From positions 19,959,368-20,023,367 of the forward strand of contig JALIRH010000004.1 in assembly GCA_023055505.1 (NCBI GenBank): DNA of 64,000 nucleotides, in the 5' to 3' direction. The position numbers and the translations under genes are program-made. The notes under the pieces were generated by a model. It was not told the DNA's origin and ran no database searches. It worked only from the letters and a program-made list of their open reading frames with translations. Positions 28,701-42,209 of the stretch are shown one piece after another (the first letter of the stretch is position 1; each line of letters begins with the position of its first letter). This stretch comes from Callipepla californica brunnescens. Taxonomy: Eukaryota; Chordata; Aves; Galliformes; Odontophoridae.

Positions 28701-31700
28701 TGCCAAACTTAGATAAATTTTTTAGAATGCCATGATGAAATAGAATATGTGGAAAAAAACTATGTACATTCTCCCATGAAAATGCTGATATGATTACGAA
28801 TAGTTGAGGTGTGCACAATTACTACAATTACTGTATATATTGTAGGAGGTGAGAAGCTATCACTAATGTCTTCTCCTCCAAATCCTGGGGCACTTTCCAT
28901 TTCACTTTTGCTTAATAAACTTCAGAACTGCTCCCCTGTATTCCTTTGCTGTGGCTTACCCTTGTGCAGTCTTTTAAGCCTGTACTGTAGGACTGTTTTG
29001 GGATATTTTTTCAGAGTTCTGTTGTGGGCAAAACCACCTTTAGCTTCACAGTTGGTTTAGATCCAGCTATATTCTCTGCCAAACTTCGTGATCAGACAAA
29101 AGAATGCAGCATGCCACATTCTCAAAAATTCATGTTCCTTCTACTGCATCGTTTTTACTTTGTTTATTTGTACTTTTTCTGAATACAGGGAAATAAGACT
29201 TCTGTAATTGAATGGTTTATACTTCTTTCTAGAATTACAGCAGCAACACATATTCACAATGCCAGCAGCAGATCCCATGCAATCTTCACCATCCACTATA
29301 CTCAGGTTAGCTAAAAATAATCCAACTTCCTTTTCACTCTCAAAAAGCATTGTTTGATGTGTTGTAGATTGTTTATTTGTCACTGTTTTGTGATGTTTTT
29401 AATTATCTCAGTGGAAACTGTTACTTACTTCCTGTGGATCACTTTGCAGATGTGTTACACTTCCTTCACCCCCTGATACTCTGCGCTGAGTGCTTACTGA
29501 AGTATTCTTGTTCTTTTATACAGGCTTGTAGTTAGCAGTAATGCTGTAAACATGCTGTAAAAAGAACAGTTTGAAGCTTTAACCAGCCCTTTGATATGCA
29601 ATATTCCCTGTGAGATGCTGTGAAAATTGTTTTCTTATGTCACACTCATTTAAGATCCTTAATTGAAATATATCATTAGTTTAACACCAAAATTTTGTAT
29701 CTGTCCAGCATTTCAGATGTGCTCATCTCCTTAGCACTTGGCATCCATTCCTCTCAGACACAATGCCCCCTTTCTCTGGAGGAATTATATCCTTTCCTGG
29801 CAGGGAAGTCTTTCAGTGATCCAATAGACCTTTTCTATCTCACATGTCTAACATCCTGTAATCACAGAATGTTTGGGGATATTTTTCATTAGTTTCACAA
29901 AAGACCTTTGGAATATGTTGTCGGAAAGTAACTGTGCAAGATCTACAAGGAACACTTTCACAGTTGCTAGGCAGTAAAGTTTTTTTCAAGAGGAAATCCA
30001 CGTGAGGGCAGTTTGTCAGCTGAGAAAGATGTTGAGTTTAATGGTTTGGACACAGTGAGTCAAAGTCACAAAGAATGACATTGAGAGTTAAAAGTGTGAA
30101 GTAATTTCAAACAAGAAAAGGCACCTATTTTATTGTCATTGGTGTGTTAGGTGGAATAATCTTACGTATCTATTTTATCCTTTACAGGCTATATTGGAGA
30201 ACAATCTGCCCTCTGAAATTGCAAGCAAGATCAACTTAGTGGACCTTGCAGGCAGGTAATAATACACCAGATGGTAAAAAGATAATTTTATCTGAAGAGA
30301 GCAGCAGTACTGCCCTAAAAATATTTCAAAACTTCAGTAAAATGACAGTAAGTCCGAGTCTGTGTGCAGTAACCAGGAATACTGGAGTTTATAATCTCTG
30401 TTGCCTATTCTTCTGGACTAGACATTGAATTTCTTTGGGAAGAAATTGCCTGAGCAATACTCTGCTGTTGAAAGCACTTCATGTTGAGTTCTGTTCAAGC
30501 TTTTATCCTTATTGAGTGAGTTTTTCAGTATCTGTTAGTGGAATTAAAAATCTGAGCTTGAAAAGAGAGGGGAGAGGGGAAAAGAATATATTCTTAATGG
30601 CTACCTAGCATGGGAAAACTGTCATATCTGACATATTCAGGTAGGTCTTTAACAGCAACTTATGCTATTTCTGTTTCCTTGTGTGTAAGGAAAATTCATG
30701 ATGCTTTTGTATGGATAGTATGTTAATAACTAAACATATTTATTTGATTTGCATTGTCTTTATCATGCTTTTGCCTTTCAGTGAAAGAGCTGATCCCAGC
30801 TACTGTAAAGATCGAATTACAGAAGGTGCCAATATTAACAAGTCATTGGTTACACTTGGAATTGTCATCTCCACTTTAGGTAAGCACAGTGATTCTTTAC
30901 GTTTAACAGTAGTGATCAAAGTATGGGACACAGATGCAATGTGTTTTAACTTTACAATAAAATCCGAACAGAATAGCTGTGGGGCTTCATAAAATGTAAT
31001 GATATTTAAAAAAAATTAAATAGTCACGACAGAAGAAGACATTTCCTGAACACTTTTGCATTTCTCCTTCAGCACAAAATTCACAGATATTCAGCAGCTG
31101 TCAGAGCATAAACACCCTAACAAGTGAAGGGGAGAGCAGCCATGCGGACAGCCCCTCCACAAGCAGCATCAGTGGGAGCAGACGACCAGCGTACATTCCA
31201 TATCGTGACTCCATCCTCACCTGGCTTCTGAAGGACAGTCTGGGGGGCAACTCCAAGACCATTATGATTGCCAGTGAGTTTGATTTCTGTTAACTGTTGT
31301 AATTTTGCATTACCTCACATCCCTAAAATACATCTCGGTTGAGGTTAGTCAGCCGTATCACTTAGAATCTGACCTCGTACAGATTTTCTTAAATACTTCA
31401 TAGGATACATAAGGAAATAAAAAGGTGTATTTGTATTTGAATTGTGCATGAAGTAAAGAATAAAAGTCTCTTGAATATCACAGCTTTCATTAAATACTCA
31501 TTTGTAAGTACAATCTTGTAAAGTCATTCTCTGTGAGCTTGATGAATCCTTAAGGATATTTTTGGATTTTTTTCTATAGAAGTATAATACAAAACAAAAC
31601 AAAACAAAAATCTTCTTGAAGTGTTTGGTTAAACTGATTACTTCTTTTAAACAAAACCACTGTTTGCTTTCAACTTGTAGCTATTTCTCCTGCAAGCTCC

Positions 31701-34700
31701 AGCTACAATGAAACCATGAGTACCTTGAGATATGCCTCAAATGCAAAAAATATTATTAACAAGCCTAGAGTGAATGAGGTGAGGCCTTGAGTTCTGCTTC
31801 TCATTCTTGTTCAGTTTAGTTGTTTGTTTTTGTTCAGTTTAGTTCAGTATATCTACTCTCTGAATAACATTCATACCTCTTTATTCCTGTGCTAATTGGA
31901 GCTAAATAGGTGATTGGATATTACAGAAATAATGTATTTGATTCCCTGCAGCTTAAATAATATAGAATTTCACACCTATTATGTATTCTTCAAATCTGTA
32001 CCTTTCATTTCCATCTTTCTGCTCTCTGAATGACCATGACATGCATGTTTACCCTATGTCTTCATCCTTAATATTGGAGGAGTTATAGGGATGGTATCCA
32101 CCAACCTCAGCCTGTAGCAGAGTAATATTTTTGTAATTTTGCCTGTTTTCATCTCTTTTTGGCTCTTGTAAAAGCTTTGCATCACTTTCTTTAACTAGAA
32201 TTTTTAAGAATGGTTTTCCCATGAGCTTTGTCTTAATATTTCAGGATGCAAATGTAAAACTGATTAGAGAACTGCGAGAAGAAATTGACAGATTGAAAAC
32301 TATGCTGATGAGCTTTGAACTGGTACGTAGGAGTATTTCCCATCTGTAGCTTTAATGGTGCTTTTGATACCTTAGTTTCATCTAATTTTCATCATTTCAT
32401 GATAATTATAAGACTAACTGCATTTTTGTTATTTCTCCTTTTTCTTATGTAATGTAGTATAAGCAGCTGCATAATGTTCTGAAAACAATTTCTTGTTGCA
32501 GTTCATGGAGTTGGCTGGCTTTGTTATCTAGAAATACCTGAAATTGAAGCATTTTGTTCATAGGTAAAGAAGCATACAGAAGCGTGAAGACAATACACAG
32601 TATTATTCATCAGTGTAAATTCCTTGCAAAATTAATTATCATCCTCTTTCCCAAAAAAGTAAACTAGTAAACCTCAACAGCATTTTGAAGGCTTCAGCCC
32701 ACCTGTGTACTCTGTCTTGCAGAGGAGGGTGTGAGTCTCAGAGCCAGTGATACAGTTGGAATTCTTGGTGGTTTTATCTTTGGAATAATAATAGTGTCTT
32801 GGCTTTCCATGTTATAGGGAGCCTGTTTTTCTGAGAGACACTGGAACCACAGAAGTTATTTATGCAGAAGTCCCTCTGTTAATGCTCTTTCACCTGTCAC
32901 ACCCCCAAAACTTTCATGCAATAGTTACGGAGGAGTAGGCATTCTTGAATGTCTGTATGTTTTGTCCTTTTTTCTGAATTCACTTTGAAATCTTGGAGAT
33001 TGAAAGAACATGCTTGTCAGGGGTGAATAAGGAAACCAACCCTTAGATCTCTGTGACTGTTGTTTGGACAGAGGAATTCCAGTCCTTCTTGGAGCGATGA
33101 CAGGGATGGAAATCTGACTGAGCTGGTTCTTCAGAACGAGATGAAGGTGTGTATGATCCCTCCCATTCCAGAGGGCTGGGAGGGATAGCACTGCCATTGT
33201 TTTGAGGCAAAAATGAAAGTGTTTGTGAATTAATTCTTCCTGGTCATCCTTAATGTATGTTGCCTGTTCTCAAACAATCTATGGTGAAAGCTGCTTGTGT
33301 CCTTAATGGGATGCTGTCCACTGCATATTACTAGGTCTGCACAGTCTATTTCTTATTTGAAAACTGTTTAAATGTATCGCAGTAATTCACTGTACAAATC
33401 TTTTGTGTTCCAAAGTTAAGATTAAACTCGTCCAATTTATTTAAAGAAAGTTATTGTGCAATCACCAAATTTCTATACATTTTTATTCAATAGAGATATG
33501 TGGGGAGATTATGGATACTCTGGCTTTAAGATTTGTTCAAGCTTGTCAGAACAGGCAAGTTAAGTAGCTATCATTATAATATATCCTTCTGATGTTTTGG
33601 GACTGAGTTTTCAATGGGTTAACCTGCTTCAATAGTTGGTAGTATTTCCTACACAATTTTTGTAGCCACAGAAGTGTTCTACAATTATAACATTTATGAA
33701 TGAGAAAAAATCAGCTACTCAGTAAATGAAATTATTTCCTCTCCTCTTCTCAAAGATTGAGCAACTGACCAAAGACTGGACAAGTAAGTGGATGGACAGA
33801 AAGGCAATCATGGAAGAATACAGTGTGGACATCAGCAAAGAAAAAGCTGGAGTAACAATAGATTCCAATTTACCTCATCTAATGGCAATGGATGATGATA
33901 TCCTCAGTACAGGAGTGGTGCTGTATCATCTCAGGGTGAGATGTTGTCCCTTGTTTTGCTTTTCCTTTGAATCTGAAAACATGTTTTTGTTTGGAAAATG
34001 GAGCGTGGCTAAGGTGACATTATAACCAAAGTTAGCAAAAAATAGAGGCTACAATCCACAAAAAGTACAAATGCTCAGATAAAAGGAAAACAACAGCAGA
34101 AAAGGACATATGAAAAATAGAAGTGGAGGAGAATTCATATATGAAATAGTAAATTTACCTTTTATGAATGCATACACAAATATATGTGATGCTGTGTGTT
34201 AAGTGAAGTAAAGTACCCAAATTAGGCATTAGCATTTTGTCTGTAAAGCATGAAGATAGGTGTACATCACTGTTAAGCTAGAAGTGATTGAAGTATATCA
34301 GAATTACTGGTTGAGATTTTAGTAGATACTCAGGACTGGAATACTTGTGTAACTGTGGGTCAAGCATAAAAGTAAGCTTTGACAGAATCAGTTTGGCAAT
34401 GACTGCTGTTTACTGCTGTTGCTGTTTTCATGAAATAGATTCCATATTTGTGGCTTGAATTAAAATTACTTGTGATTTTATTTGACTGATTATTTTCCAG
34501 GGTCAGGTGTTCATAGAATCTGCTTTTCTGTGCAGCTACTCTTTTAAGAGACTTTTTTTTCTTTTTACCAATAGTATTTCATAGCATGACATATATATTC
34601 CTCTAGGTTATGGCAAAAGAAGTGAGTGGCTTGATCTAATAGTTTCAGTGTTTTTTTGGTTTTTTTTTTCAGTCGGGGCTAAGCTGGGCTTTTGTTTTCT

Positions 34701-37700
34701 GAAGTTGTTCAAATGCACAGAAGTTACCCAAACACTGATGCTGTTTAACAACAACAAAGATGAGTGCATATTCAGAGGCACGCTTTTTAGCAAAAAAAAA
34801 AAGAAAAGCATTAGATATGGTTGTCTTGTGAAATTAATTGTCATGTATCTCTTTGGTAATAAAAATAACTTAATCCAAAGCTAGGTTCTATGCTACTTGA
34901 TAAAGTTTGGGGACACTGTATTTTTTCCCTCTTAAAAAACAGCAATAAAAGTTTGGAACAGAAATCATACTCCTCTTCATTATGTTGAAAAAAGACCTTA
35001 CTGATTTTTCTCATGCCAGCACAAAGGAATTGTACCAGATAATAACAAAAGAACAAGTAATAACATCCAGTGCTGATCAGCATTCTCAAGCTCTACTACT
35101 TCATCCTATATTAACATTAAATTTTCATTCAAAGTAACTGCCATCTCTTAAATGCTTTTCCATTATGCACGGTTTGGAAACAGTAGATATTTTCACATAG
35201 TAATTTTAACAATATCTAAAGTAATTTGAAGGTATTAGTTTCAAGGGTCATCTTCTGAAGTTGCTTGCCAGAGTGTCTGTCAGACTAACATCTTTGTTCC
35301 CTCTTTCTTTGCTCCTAGATGCTGCCTTTTCTTTTCTTTGTGCTTTACATCTTTTAGACTCTGGTGTGTATTACCTTCATCTGAGCAGCAAGAAGGTAAA
35401 ACACTAGTGGATCCTTGCATGTAAGGACTTAAATGTATTACAGAACTTTACTTTGTACTTACTGAGAGAAATCACGCCATCAGTCTTCAGATCATGTGGA
35501 ACAGATATTGTGTTACTCTTTTATTTTCTTATTGTTCTGTTATGTTAATTCCACTAATCCACTGTACTGGTGCTTAATGAGCCTCTTTCTTAGGTTCCAT
35601 TCCCTTTGTCTGGCTTTCATTAACGGAAATGCCTATTTTTTCTATAGCTTAAATGATCTTTAAAATATGGGTCTTATTGTTTTAGAAGATTTTCCACAAA
35701 CTTTTGGAAGTTGGAGTACTCCCAAAACTGAAGGGAGAAAGTGATCTCCCTCATTATGCTTCTCTAATTTGCAATGGGAATTCTACCCTTAGTCAGGAAA
35801 CACTACCAGAAAGAAAAAAACAACATAACATCTTTTATTGATAAGAAGATGTATCGTGGTGTAGGTGAAGTTATGTAATCATTTATTCTGAATCATTTGC
35901 CTCTCAATTTATTTATTTATTTTTAGATAAACAAATATTAAATTAGGAAAGAGTATTAATATTTAAATTTTAAACTCAGTTAATAGCATTTGGAGAAACT
36001 TGAAATAGGCGTTGTCTGTGGTTAGTTGGTTTGCTTTTGTATTCAAGAGTTTGCTTGCATGTTATATGCATCTGTGCTCTCAGCTGTAGTTTTCAGTTTA
36101 CCTAAAATACAGATTCACTTCACTAATTGGGATGCATTTAGCTGTTGTGAATTTCACAATCCAATACAACCATAGTATACTTTTCTGAATTAAATTGCAT
36201 TACAAGAAGGTTACTTCCAAATATTGTAAAAAAAATTTCGATTGATATGGTAATAACTGTCTCCTTGCTTAGTCAATAAGATAACTGATGAAGCGGTGAC
36301 TTCTCTTTGCATAAATCATGTGGTGCTAGTTCACCTGGTTTTGTAAGTTAAAAGACAAGTGGATTATAATGTTTTCTGCAGGTGGCTATTTTGTGGTTAA
36401 GTCTAGTGAATGTTAAGCTGACATGTAGTTACTCCAAAGCAGGGAAACTGGTTGTAGGCCAGCTGTTAGCCTCTCCAGCAAGGATAGAGGTCTCAGCAAG
36501 GTCTGTAGCAGAGGGACTTGTTTGTTCAGTTCCTCACTTTTCAAAGATTCAAGCTATGTGAGGAACTGAAGGGTAATTGTTCTCTTGACCTCAAATACAA
36601 GAAATCAGTATGATTTTCCTGTAATTATCCATAACTGTATCATCTTACAGTAATGCACAACCTCCTTTTTCCTGTCCCAAGGCTTCTAATTATTACTTCC
36701 CACTTCAACTTTAAATCTAGTCTATAATATGCTTGGAGCAGGAACCTTATTCAATTTATTCTCATGAGAATATGGAAATCAAGTAGCTTAATGATCATGT
36801 TTAATTTAAAAATGACTTACAAAGTTGTTTCAGAATGCGTACAACAGTTTATAATAATCAAGTATAGTGTCTATTCAGGTCTGGGCCATGGCCTTGCTTT
36901 GTTTTCCTAAGGAAAAAAAAAAACAACACAGAAATCAGCAATGGAATATACTAGGCAGGTATCAAATTTGTTGCTTTTACTGGTAGTTTGTTCTCATAGT
37001 AACAATTTAATTACATGGCTTTATTGTATTTGAACTGAAACACAAAAATACTGTCTTTCATCACTAGCTGACAATATGTTTTTAATCTGCTGGTTCTTGA
37101 GATTTTTGTTCCTGGGCAGCTCTTTTCTATGAAGTTATTTTATGTTTAAGTTTGGGAACATATCCACGTATCTTAATCAACAAGACTTCTTTATAGATGT
37201 CATTGATGTTTTGGAAGAAGTTTTCCATTAGTGGTTACTTTGAAGAATTCATAGTCTCTGACATATAATTCCTTTATAAAACTGAAATTAAGTTACTGTC
37301 GTATTTTGATTTTTATTGTGAAATCTAAAAAGTCCCAGTTAACTGAATAATCATACTGTGACTTCTTTCTTCATATGTGCGTATTTAATTGTAATAAAAT
37401 CATCTAATTTCTGTAAAAAACAACTCACTATAAAAGTTCAAAGCATCAGAACATGTGTTCATATTCAAAATGTTTGTCTTCAGCACGTTCCAAAAATCAT
37501 GTACTGAGGGTTACTCCACCTACTGGAGTCATAATAGAAGCTGACATAGCTGCAGGGTAAGTTGCATCTCTATAGCAGACAAAGTATTATGTACAGGTTG
37601 TTCAAAATAATCCAGAATTGAGAGGTTATTATTTTCAAATATTTTCTAAGATTCTGTACCATAGCTTTTTTAATCCTTATATAGAATTTGTCCTTTGTAA

Positions 37701-40700
37701 CTGACTTACTATATTAGCAGTTTTCTCATTTTAGGAAGGAACAACCAAAATTGGAAGGAGCGATTCAGACCAAGATCAAGACATTGGTAAGAGAATCGTA
37801 TTACAGATTATTTTATCATATCTTCAGGTTGAAACAAGAGTCCTAAATCAGTCCTTGTAATAGCTAGCTTATGTTTCTGTTTTTCAATTCTCCTTATAGA
37901 AGATAAGCAGAAAACTATAAATCTTAGTATGTCTTGTCTTAAATTACTAGCACAGGTGGCAATGATACTTTCTGGAATTTCAGCTTTATTTGTTTCAAGA
38001 TGTTGTTCTAATGGATTAGTAAGATTATAACCAATAAATGCTATAATAGCATTAAGAAGAATTTGTACACCAGCTTACAATCAGAAAGCAGCTTATCATT
38101 TTCCAGAACAGGAAATATATTGAAAGAGAATTCTCACTGTTTTCAGTCCAGTTTTTTTTGTTGTTGGTGGTGGTTTTTTTTTATTGATTTGGTACGGCTA
38201 AAAATCAACAATTACAATTTGTTGTCCTTGTTCTGCAAGTGAGACAGTCCTTTGGGATATGAAGTATGCAGTCATAGGGAAGAACTGTATGGTACTTCCA
38301 TCTGGAGGAAAATGCAGGATACCTGGCTCCTTGAGCAGATGAAATAATGTAAGGTATACATTTTAGTTTTGCAGGGTCAGTGGATTGAAAAGGACCACTG
38401 TATGATAGACAACAACTGTGGGATCGTTACATTACGGCCAGTTCAGGGTGCGTACTGCACTGTGAATGGATGTGAAGTTACTGGATCGTGCCGTCTATCA
38501 CAAGGTAAGGCTTGTTTTTTCTGTGAGTCATACATTACAACCGACCTGTCTCAGGAATTTAGAGACAAGAATTTACCTAGCTCATGCAGATCTAAGAAAT
38601 ACATCTTTCAATTTACTCATGTCTAGCACTGCAAGGTTTGGTGGCTAGAGCTTCCAGACTGGGACAAGTAAATGAACTAAACTACAGAAAGTAAAATAAA
38701 GACACTGGTGAGAATATTAAGACAACCTTTGGCTTTGCAGTTGTTTGTAGCCTTCTGAGAAGTGAAGAACTGTAGTCAGAGTCAGTGTTGTGGAAAGCAG
38801 TGGAGACTGGCTTCAAACCAGCAGGCCAGGTGATTATGTAATTGTGTAATATTTACATATGTAATATGGTTGAAATGACCTTCAGTTTATTCATGGTGTG
38901 TTTGGGTAAAGGATACTAGTCATTGCGTTATAGGCTGTGATAAATGAGCTTACCTGAAATGTATTGGGCTACCATGTTTTAAGGCTGTGTTTAACAACAA
39001 CAAAACTCACCCAATTACTGGGAACTTGGATTGCATAAAAATAAGTTTTTATAATGCTTTTTTTTTTTTTTTTTTTTTTTATTAAGTCATGCTGGTGTTT
39101 AGTTTGAGAACAGGGAATTTAATGCTCCATTGGATTTGCAGAGGACCCCATGATTAGTTTGGATGCTGTCATTACAGAATGGTATCTATGCTGTTCCATA
39201 GTCACAAATTTAAAATAGTTCTCTGTTCTGTAAATGTCAGAAAGTTGTTTGTCAGAGCATTTTTTTTAATTAAATATTTTACAGTACCTGGATATGCAGT
39301 AGTCTTTACACAGCAGTCTAGAATCTTGTATATTTAAGGTTCTCTTGCTGTTTGTTGTATTATGTCTTTGTAGGTTTCTAATTTATTTTTGTTTACAGGG
39401 GCCCTTGTTATCCTGGGCAAGTCTCATAAGTTTAGATTCAATCACCCTGCAGAAGCTGCTATCTTAAGGCAAAGAAGATCAGTAAGTTCTAAGGATCTTC
39501 ATTTTCTTTTCTAATTCATCACTGATTTCCTGATTCTTACTGATTTTCCTTATAGTTTTCTAAAAATGATGCCTGATAAAGGTAATATTTCTTAAAATCA
39601 TCATGCTTACTGATTAAATTTTGTGTGCCTAATGGCCTGTGGTGACAATAAACCTTTTGTTGGAGGACATTATTTCTTCTTTCAGATGCACTTAGCAAAT
39701 GAAAATGCAAATCCCTTGAATAATTTACTGCTTCCTATTTCTAGTCATGACTACAGTGAGATTGAATCCTAAAGGCAGAAGACTGCTGTGAAGAGGCCAA
39801 TTAAGAGTCTTCCCATTTTTTATAGTTTTCTGAATTACTCTCTATATGCTGTCTTTCCAACATCCTTAATAAGGATAGCAGAAAAATTTCAGGATTAAGT
39901 GCTGAAGACTTTTAATTACTGCATTCATTGGAAATAGATAAAATATTTATTGATAAAATAATCACAAGAACTAACTGCTACAGGATACTATTTGCTCAGC
40001 TATTTAAGTATCTCCCCCAAAAGAAAAAAGATAATATTTCTGATTTAGGATATAATCATATAAATGATACTGGCAATAAACTTCATTTAAAAGTAGTATT
40101 TTACATACTAACATCAACTGTCCTCTTGTACTCATTTCTGAGATAAAGGGCTTAACTTCAATTTGCTTTTGTCCTTTATTTTTTGATTAATGCAACATGC
40201 ACTACAATTAAGTAGAGCCACAAGAATTGGTGTACTCTAACAAATTCTTAATAATTTTACAGATTACTGAAGACTAAGCAGAACTGTAAGTGTGCTTGTA
40301 AGCTCACTTGGGAGATATTATTACGCATATCCTGCATATAATACAGCATGGCATGCAGCAGTTAGCAGCAACAGTATTACTGATACATCAGAACTTCCTG
40401 GATTGCTGTTATTTATTTTTTTTTGTTTTTGTTCTTGTGTGTTTAGATTAATGATGCCCCACCTATTTTGAGCTGTGGAGCTTTGGACTGGCTCAACTTG
40501 GATGGAAATCACAGTCATTCTCCTCATTATGTCCTTTCTTCTCTTGAAAAGTAAGTTTAAAAAAATGTATATAAAAAGACCAAATCAATTTCTCCTGTGG
40601 GACGACATCAGAAACAGGGACTTTGTTCAGATATAATTGAGTTGCATATAGAGTAAGTCATATCATGTTTTCAGCTGGTCAGAACCAAATAAAAGTGTCC

Positions 40701-42178
40701 AGGAAAATGCATTAGCTAACTTACCAATTTAAAAGTATTAGAATAAACCAATAAACTTCAACAATTATTTCTTGATATACAATGATTATAAATGTGCAAT
40801 CAAGAAAATGCCTAGATTGGGGCTGTCAGGCAGTCTTAATTCAGTTCACTTGCACATGTGTACTATGTTTTTTTTTTGTTTTTTTTTTTTTACAACCTAA
40901 TCTATTTTTGCAATATTCTTACTTCAGTGCACAGAATGGACTCTTCTCAGTGTGAATCAGGATTTAGCCAATGTAATTATCAATTCAGTTTCCCTGATTA
41001 TTTGTTTTTGAAAATAAGATTTGTTTGATCAGAAATTCCCTGTAGCTCAAGTTCTTATCAATCCCTTCATCTCAGAGGGCAGTTGAGATTTTTTTGTTAT
41101 TTTTTTTTAAACCAAGCAGTGAATAAGGCATAGACTGCTTCCAAAGTGTTGAAGTTCATGTCCACAACATCTAGAGTATGCTTTTCATGAGAGGCTTTCT
41201 GAAGGAGGAAAGTATTCATGTGATTAAGACAATGGTTGATATATGTCGGGTATATCAGGAAAGTGAGTTAAGATACCTCCTGTGTTTCAGTGTATAGTTT
41301 TAACAGAGTATAGGAGAACTAAATGTAATTGGGTTCTTTTTTCTTTTTTAATTCCTCTCAGCCTGGCACATTCAATTGACCTGTCAAAGGCAAGAAACAG
41401 CCATCTTCTCATTCATATTTGTTGATAGTTCTGCTTCTTGTTAGAGTGTTTTTGTGTGGTTACATACTGGGAATCTTATCTTTTTCTGGGGAAGTATCTC
41501 ATCTTGTTTTTATGAGCATAAAATATTTTCCCTGTTTTGAACATCTCTTCATCCTTCTATTCAAGTGGCTTGCTTTCCACCTTGGGTAGTGTGTTTCTAT
41601 GTGCTCTCTTTAACTTACCTAATCTCTGCACTTCTACCTACAAAATACAACAAATACCATACAAAATGGTATTTCATATTTATTTATTTATTTAATTAAA
41701 TTTTAAAAACAATTTAAGAATAATTTTCTAATTATGTTAGAAGTAGTTACCACATTGATCATTACAGTGGAGCATTTGTTATAGAACTAGTTCCCAGAAA
41801 AACATGCAGAAATCTGAAAGTGTTTTGAACAGTTCAGCACAGTGTTGCACTTGATTTTGCCCTTTTTAACCTGACAAGGCTGAAGAATATTTCTAATTTT
41901 ATTTTTTTTTCAGACCATGTTCAAGTAACAGGCTCCTTTGTGCTGATCAGATTTTCAACTATTTGCACAGGGCTACATTATTATATAACATAAGATTACC
42001 TGAGATTTACCCCGACTATTCCAAATGATTACTTCACTAAAAATGAGAAACATTGCTGTATTGCTTTCACATGACTTTTATGGATGCACATCTTTTATAG
42101 AAATATGCTATAAACTATGTTTACGTTAGTTTTCTTTCACTCGACATAATGCAGTGATCTTTTTTTCTCTCTTGGGTT

Positions 42179-42209
<31 letters not shown>

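Noticed and set aside
29855..29885. atcacagaatg sequence resembling a CR1 terminus
   Set aside because: No CR1 sequence follows on either side, so the match is probably chance.
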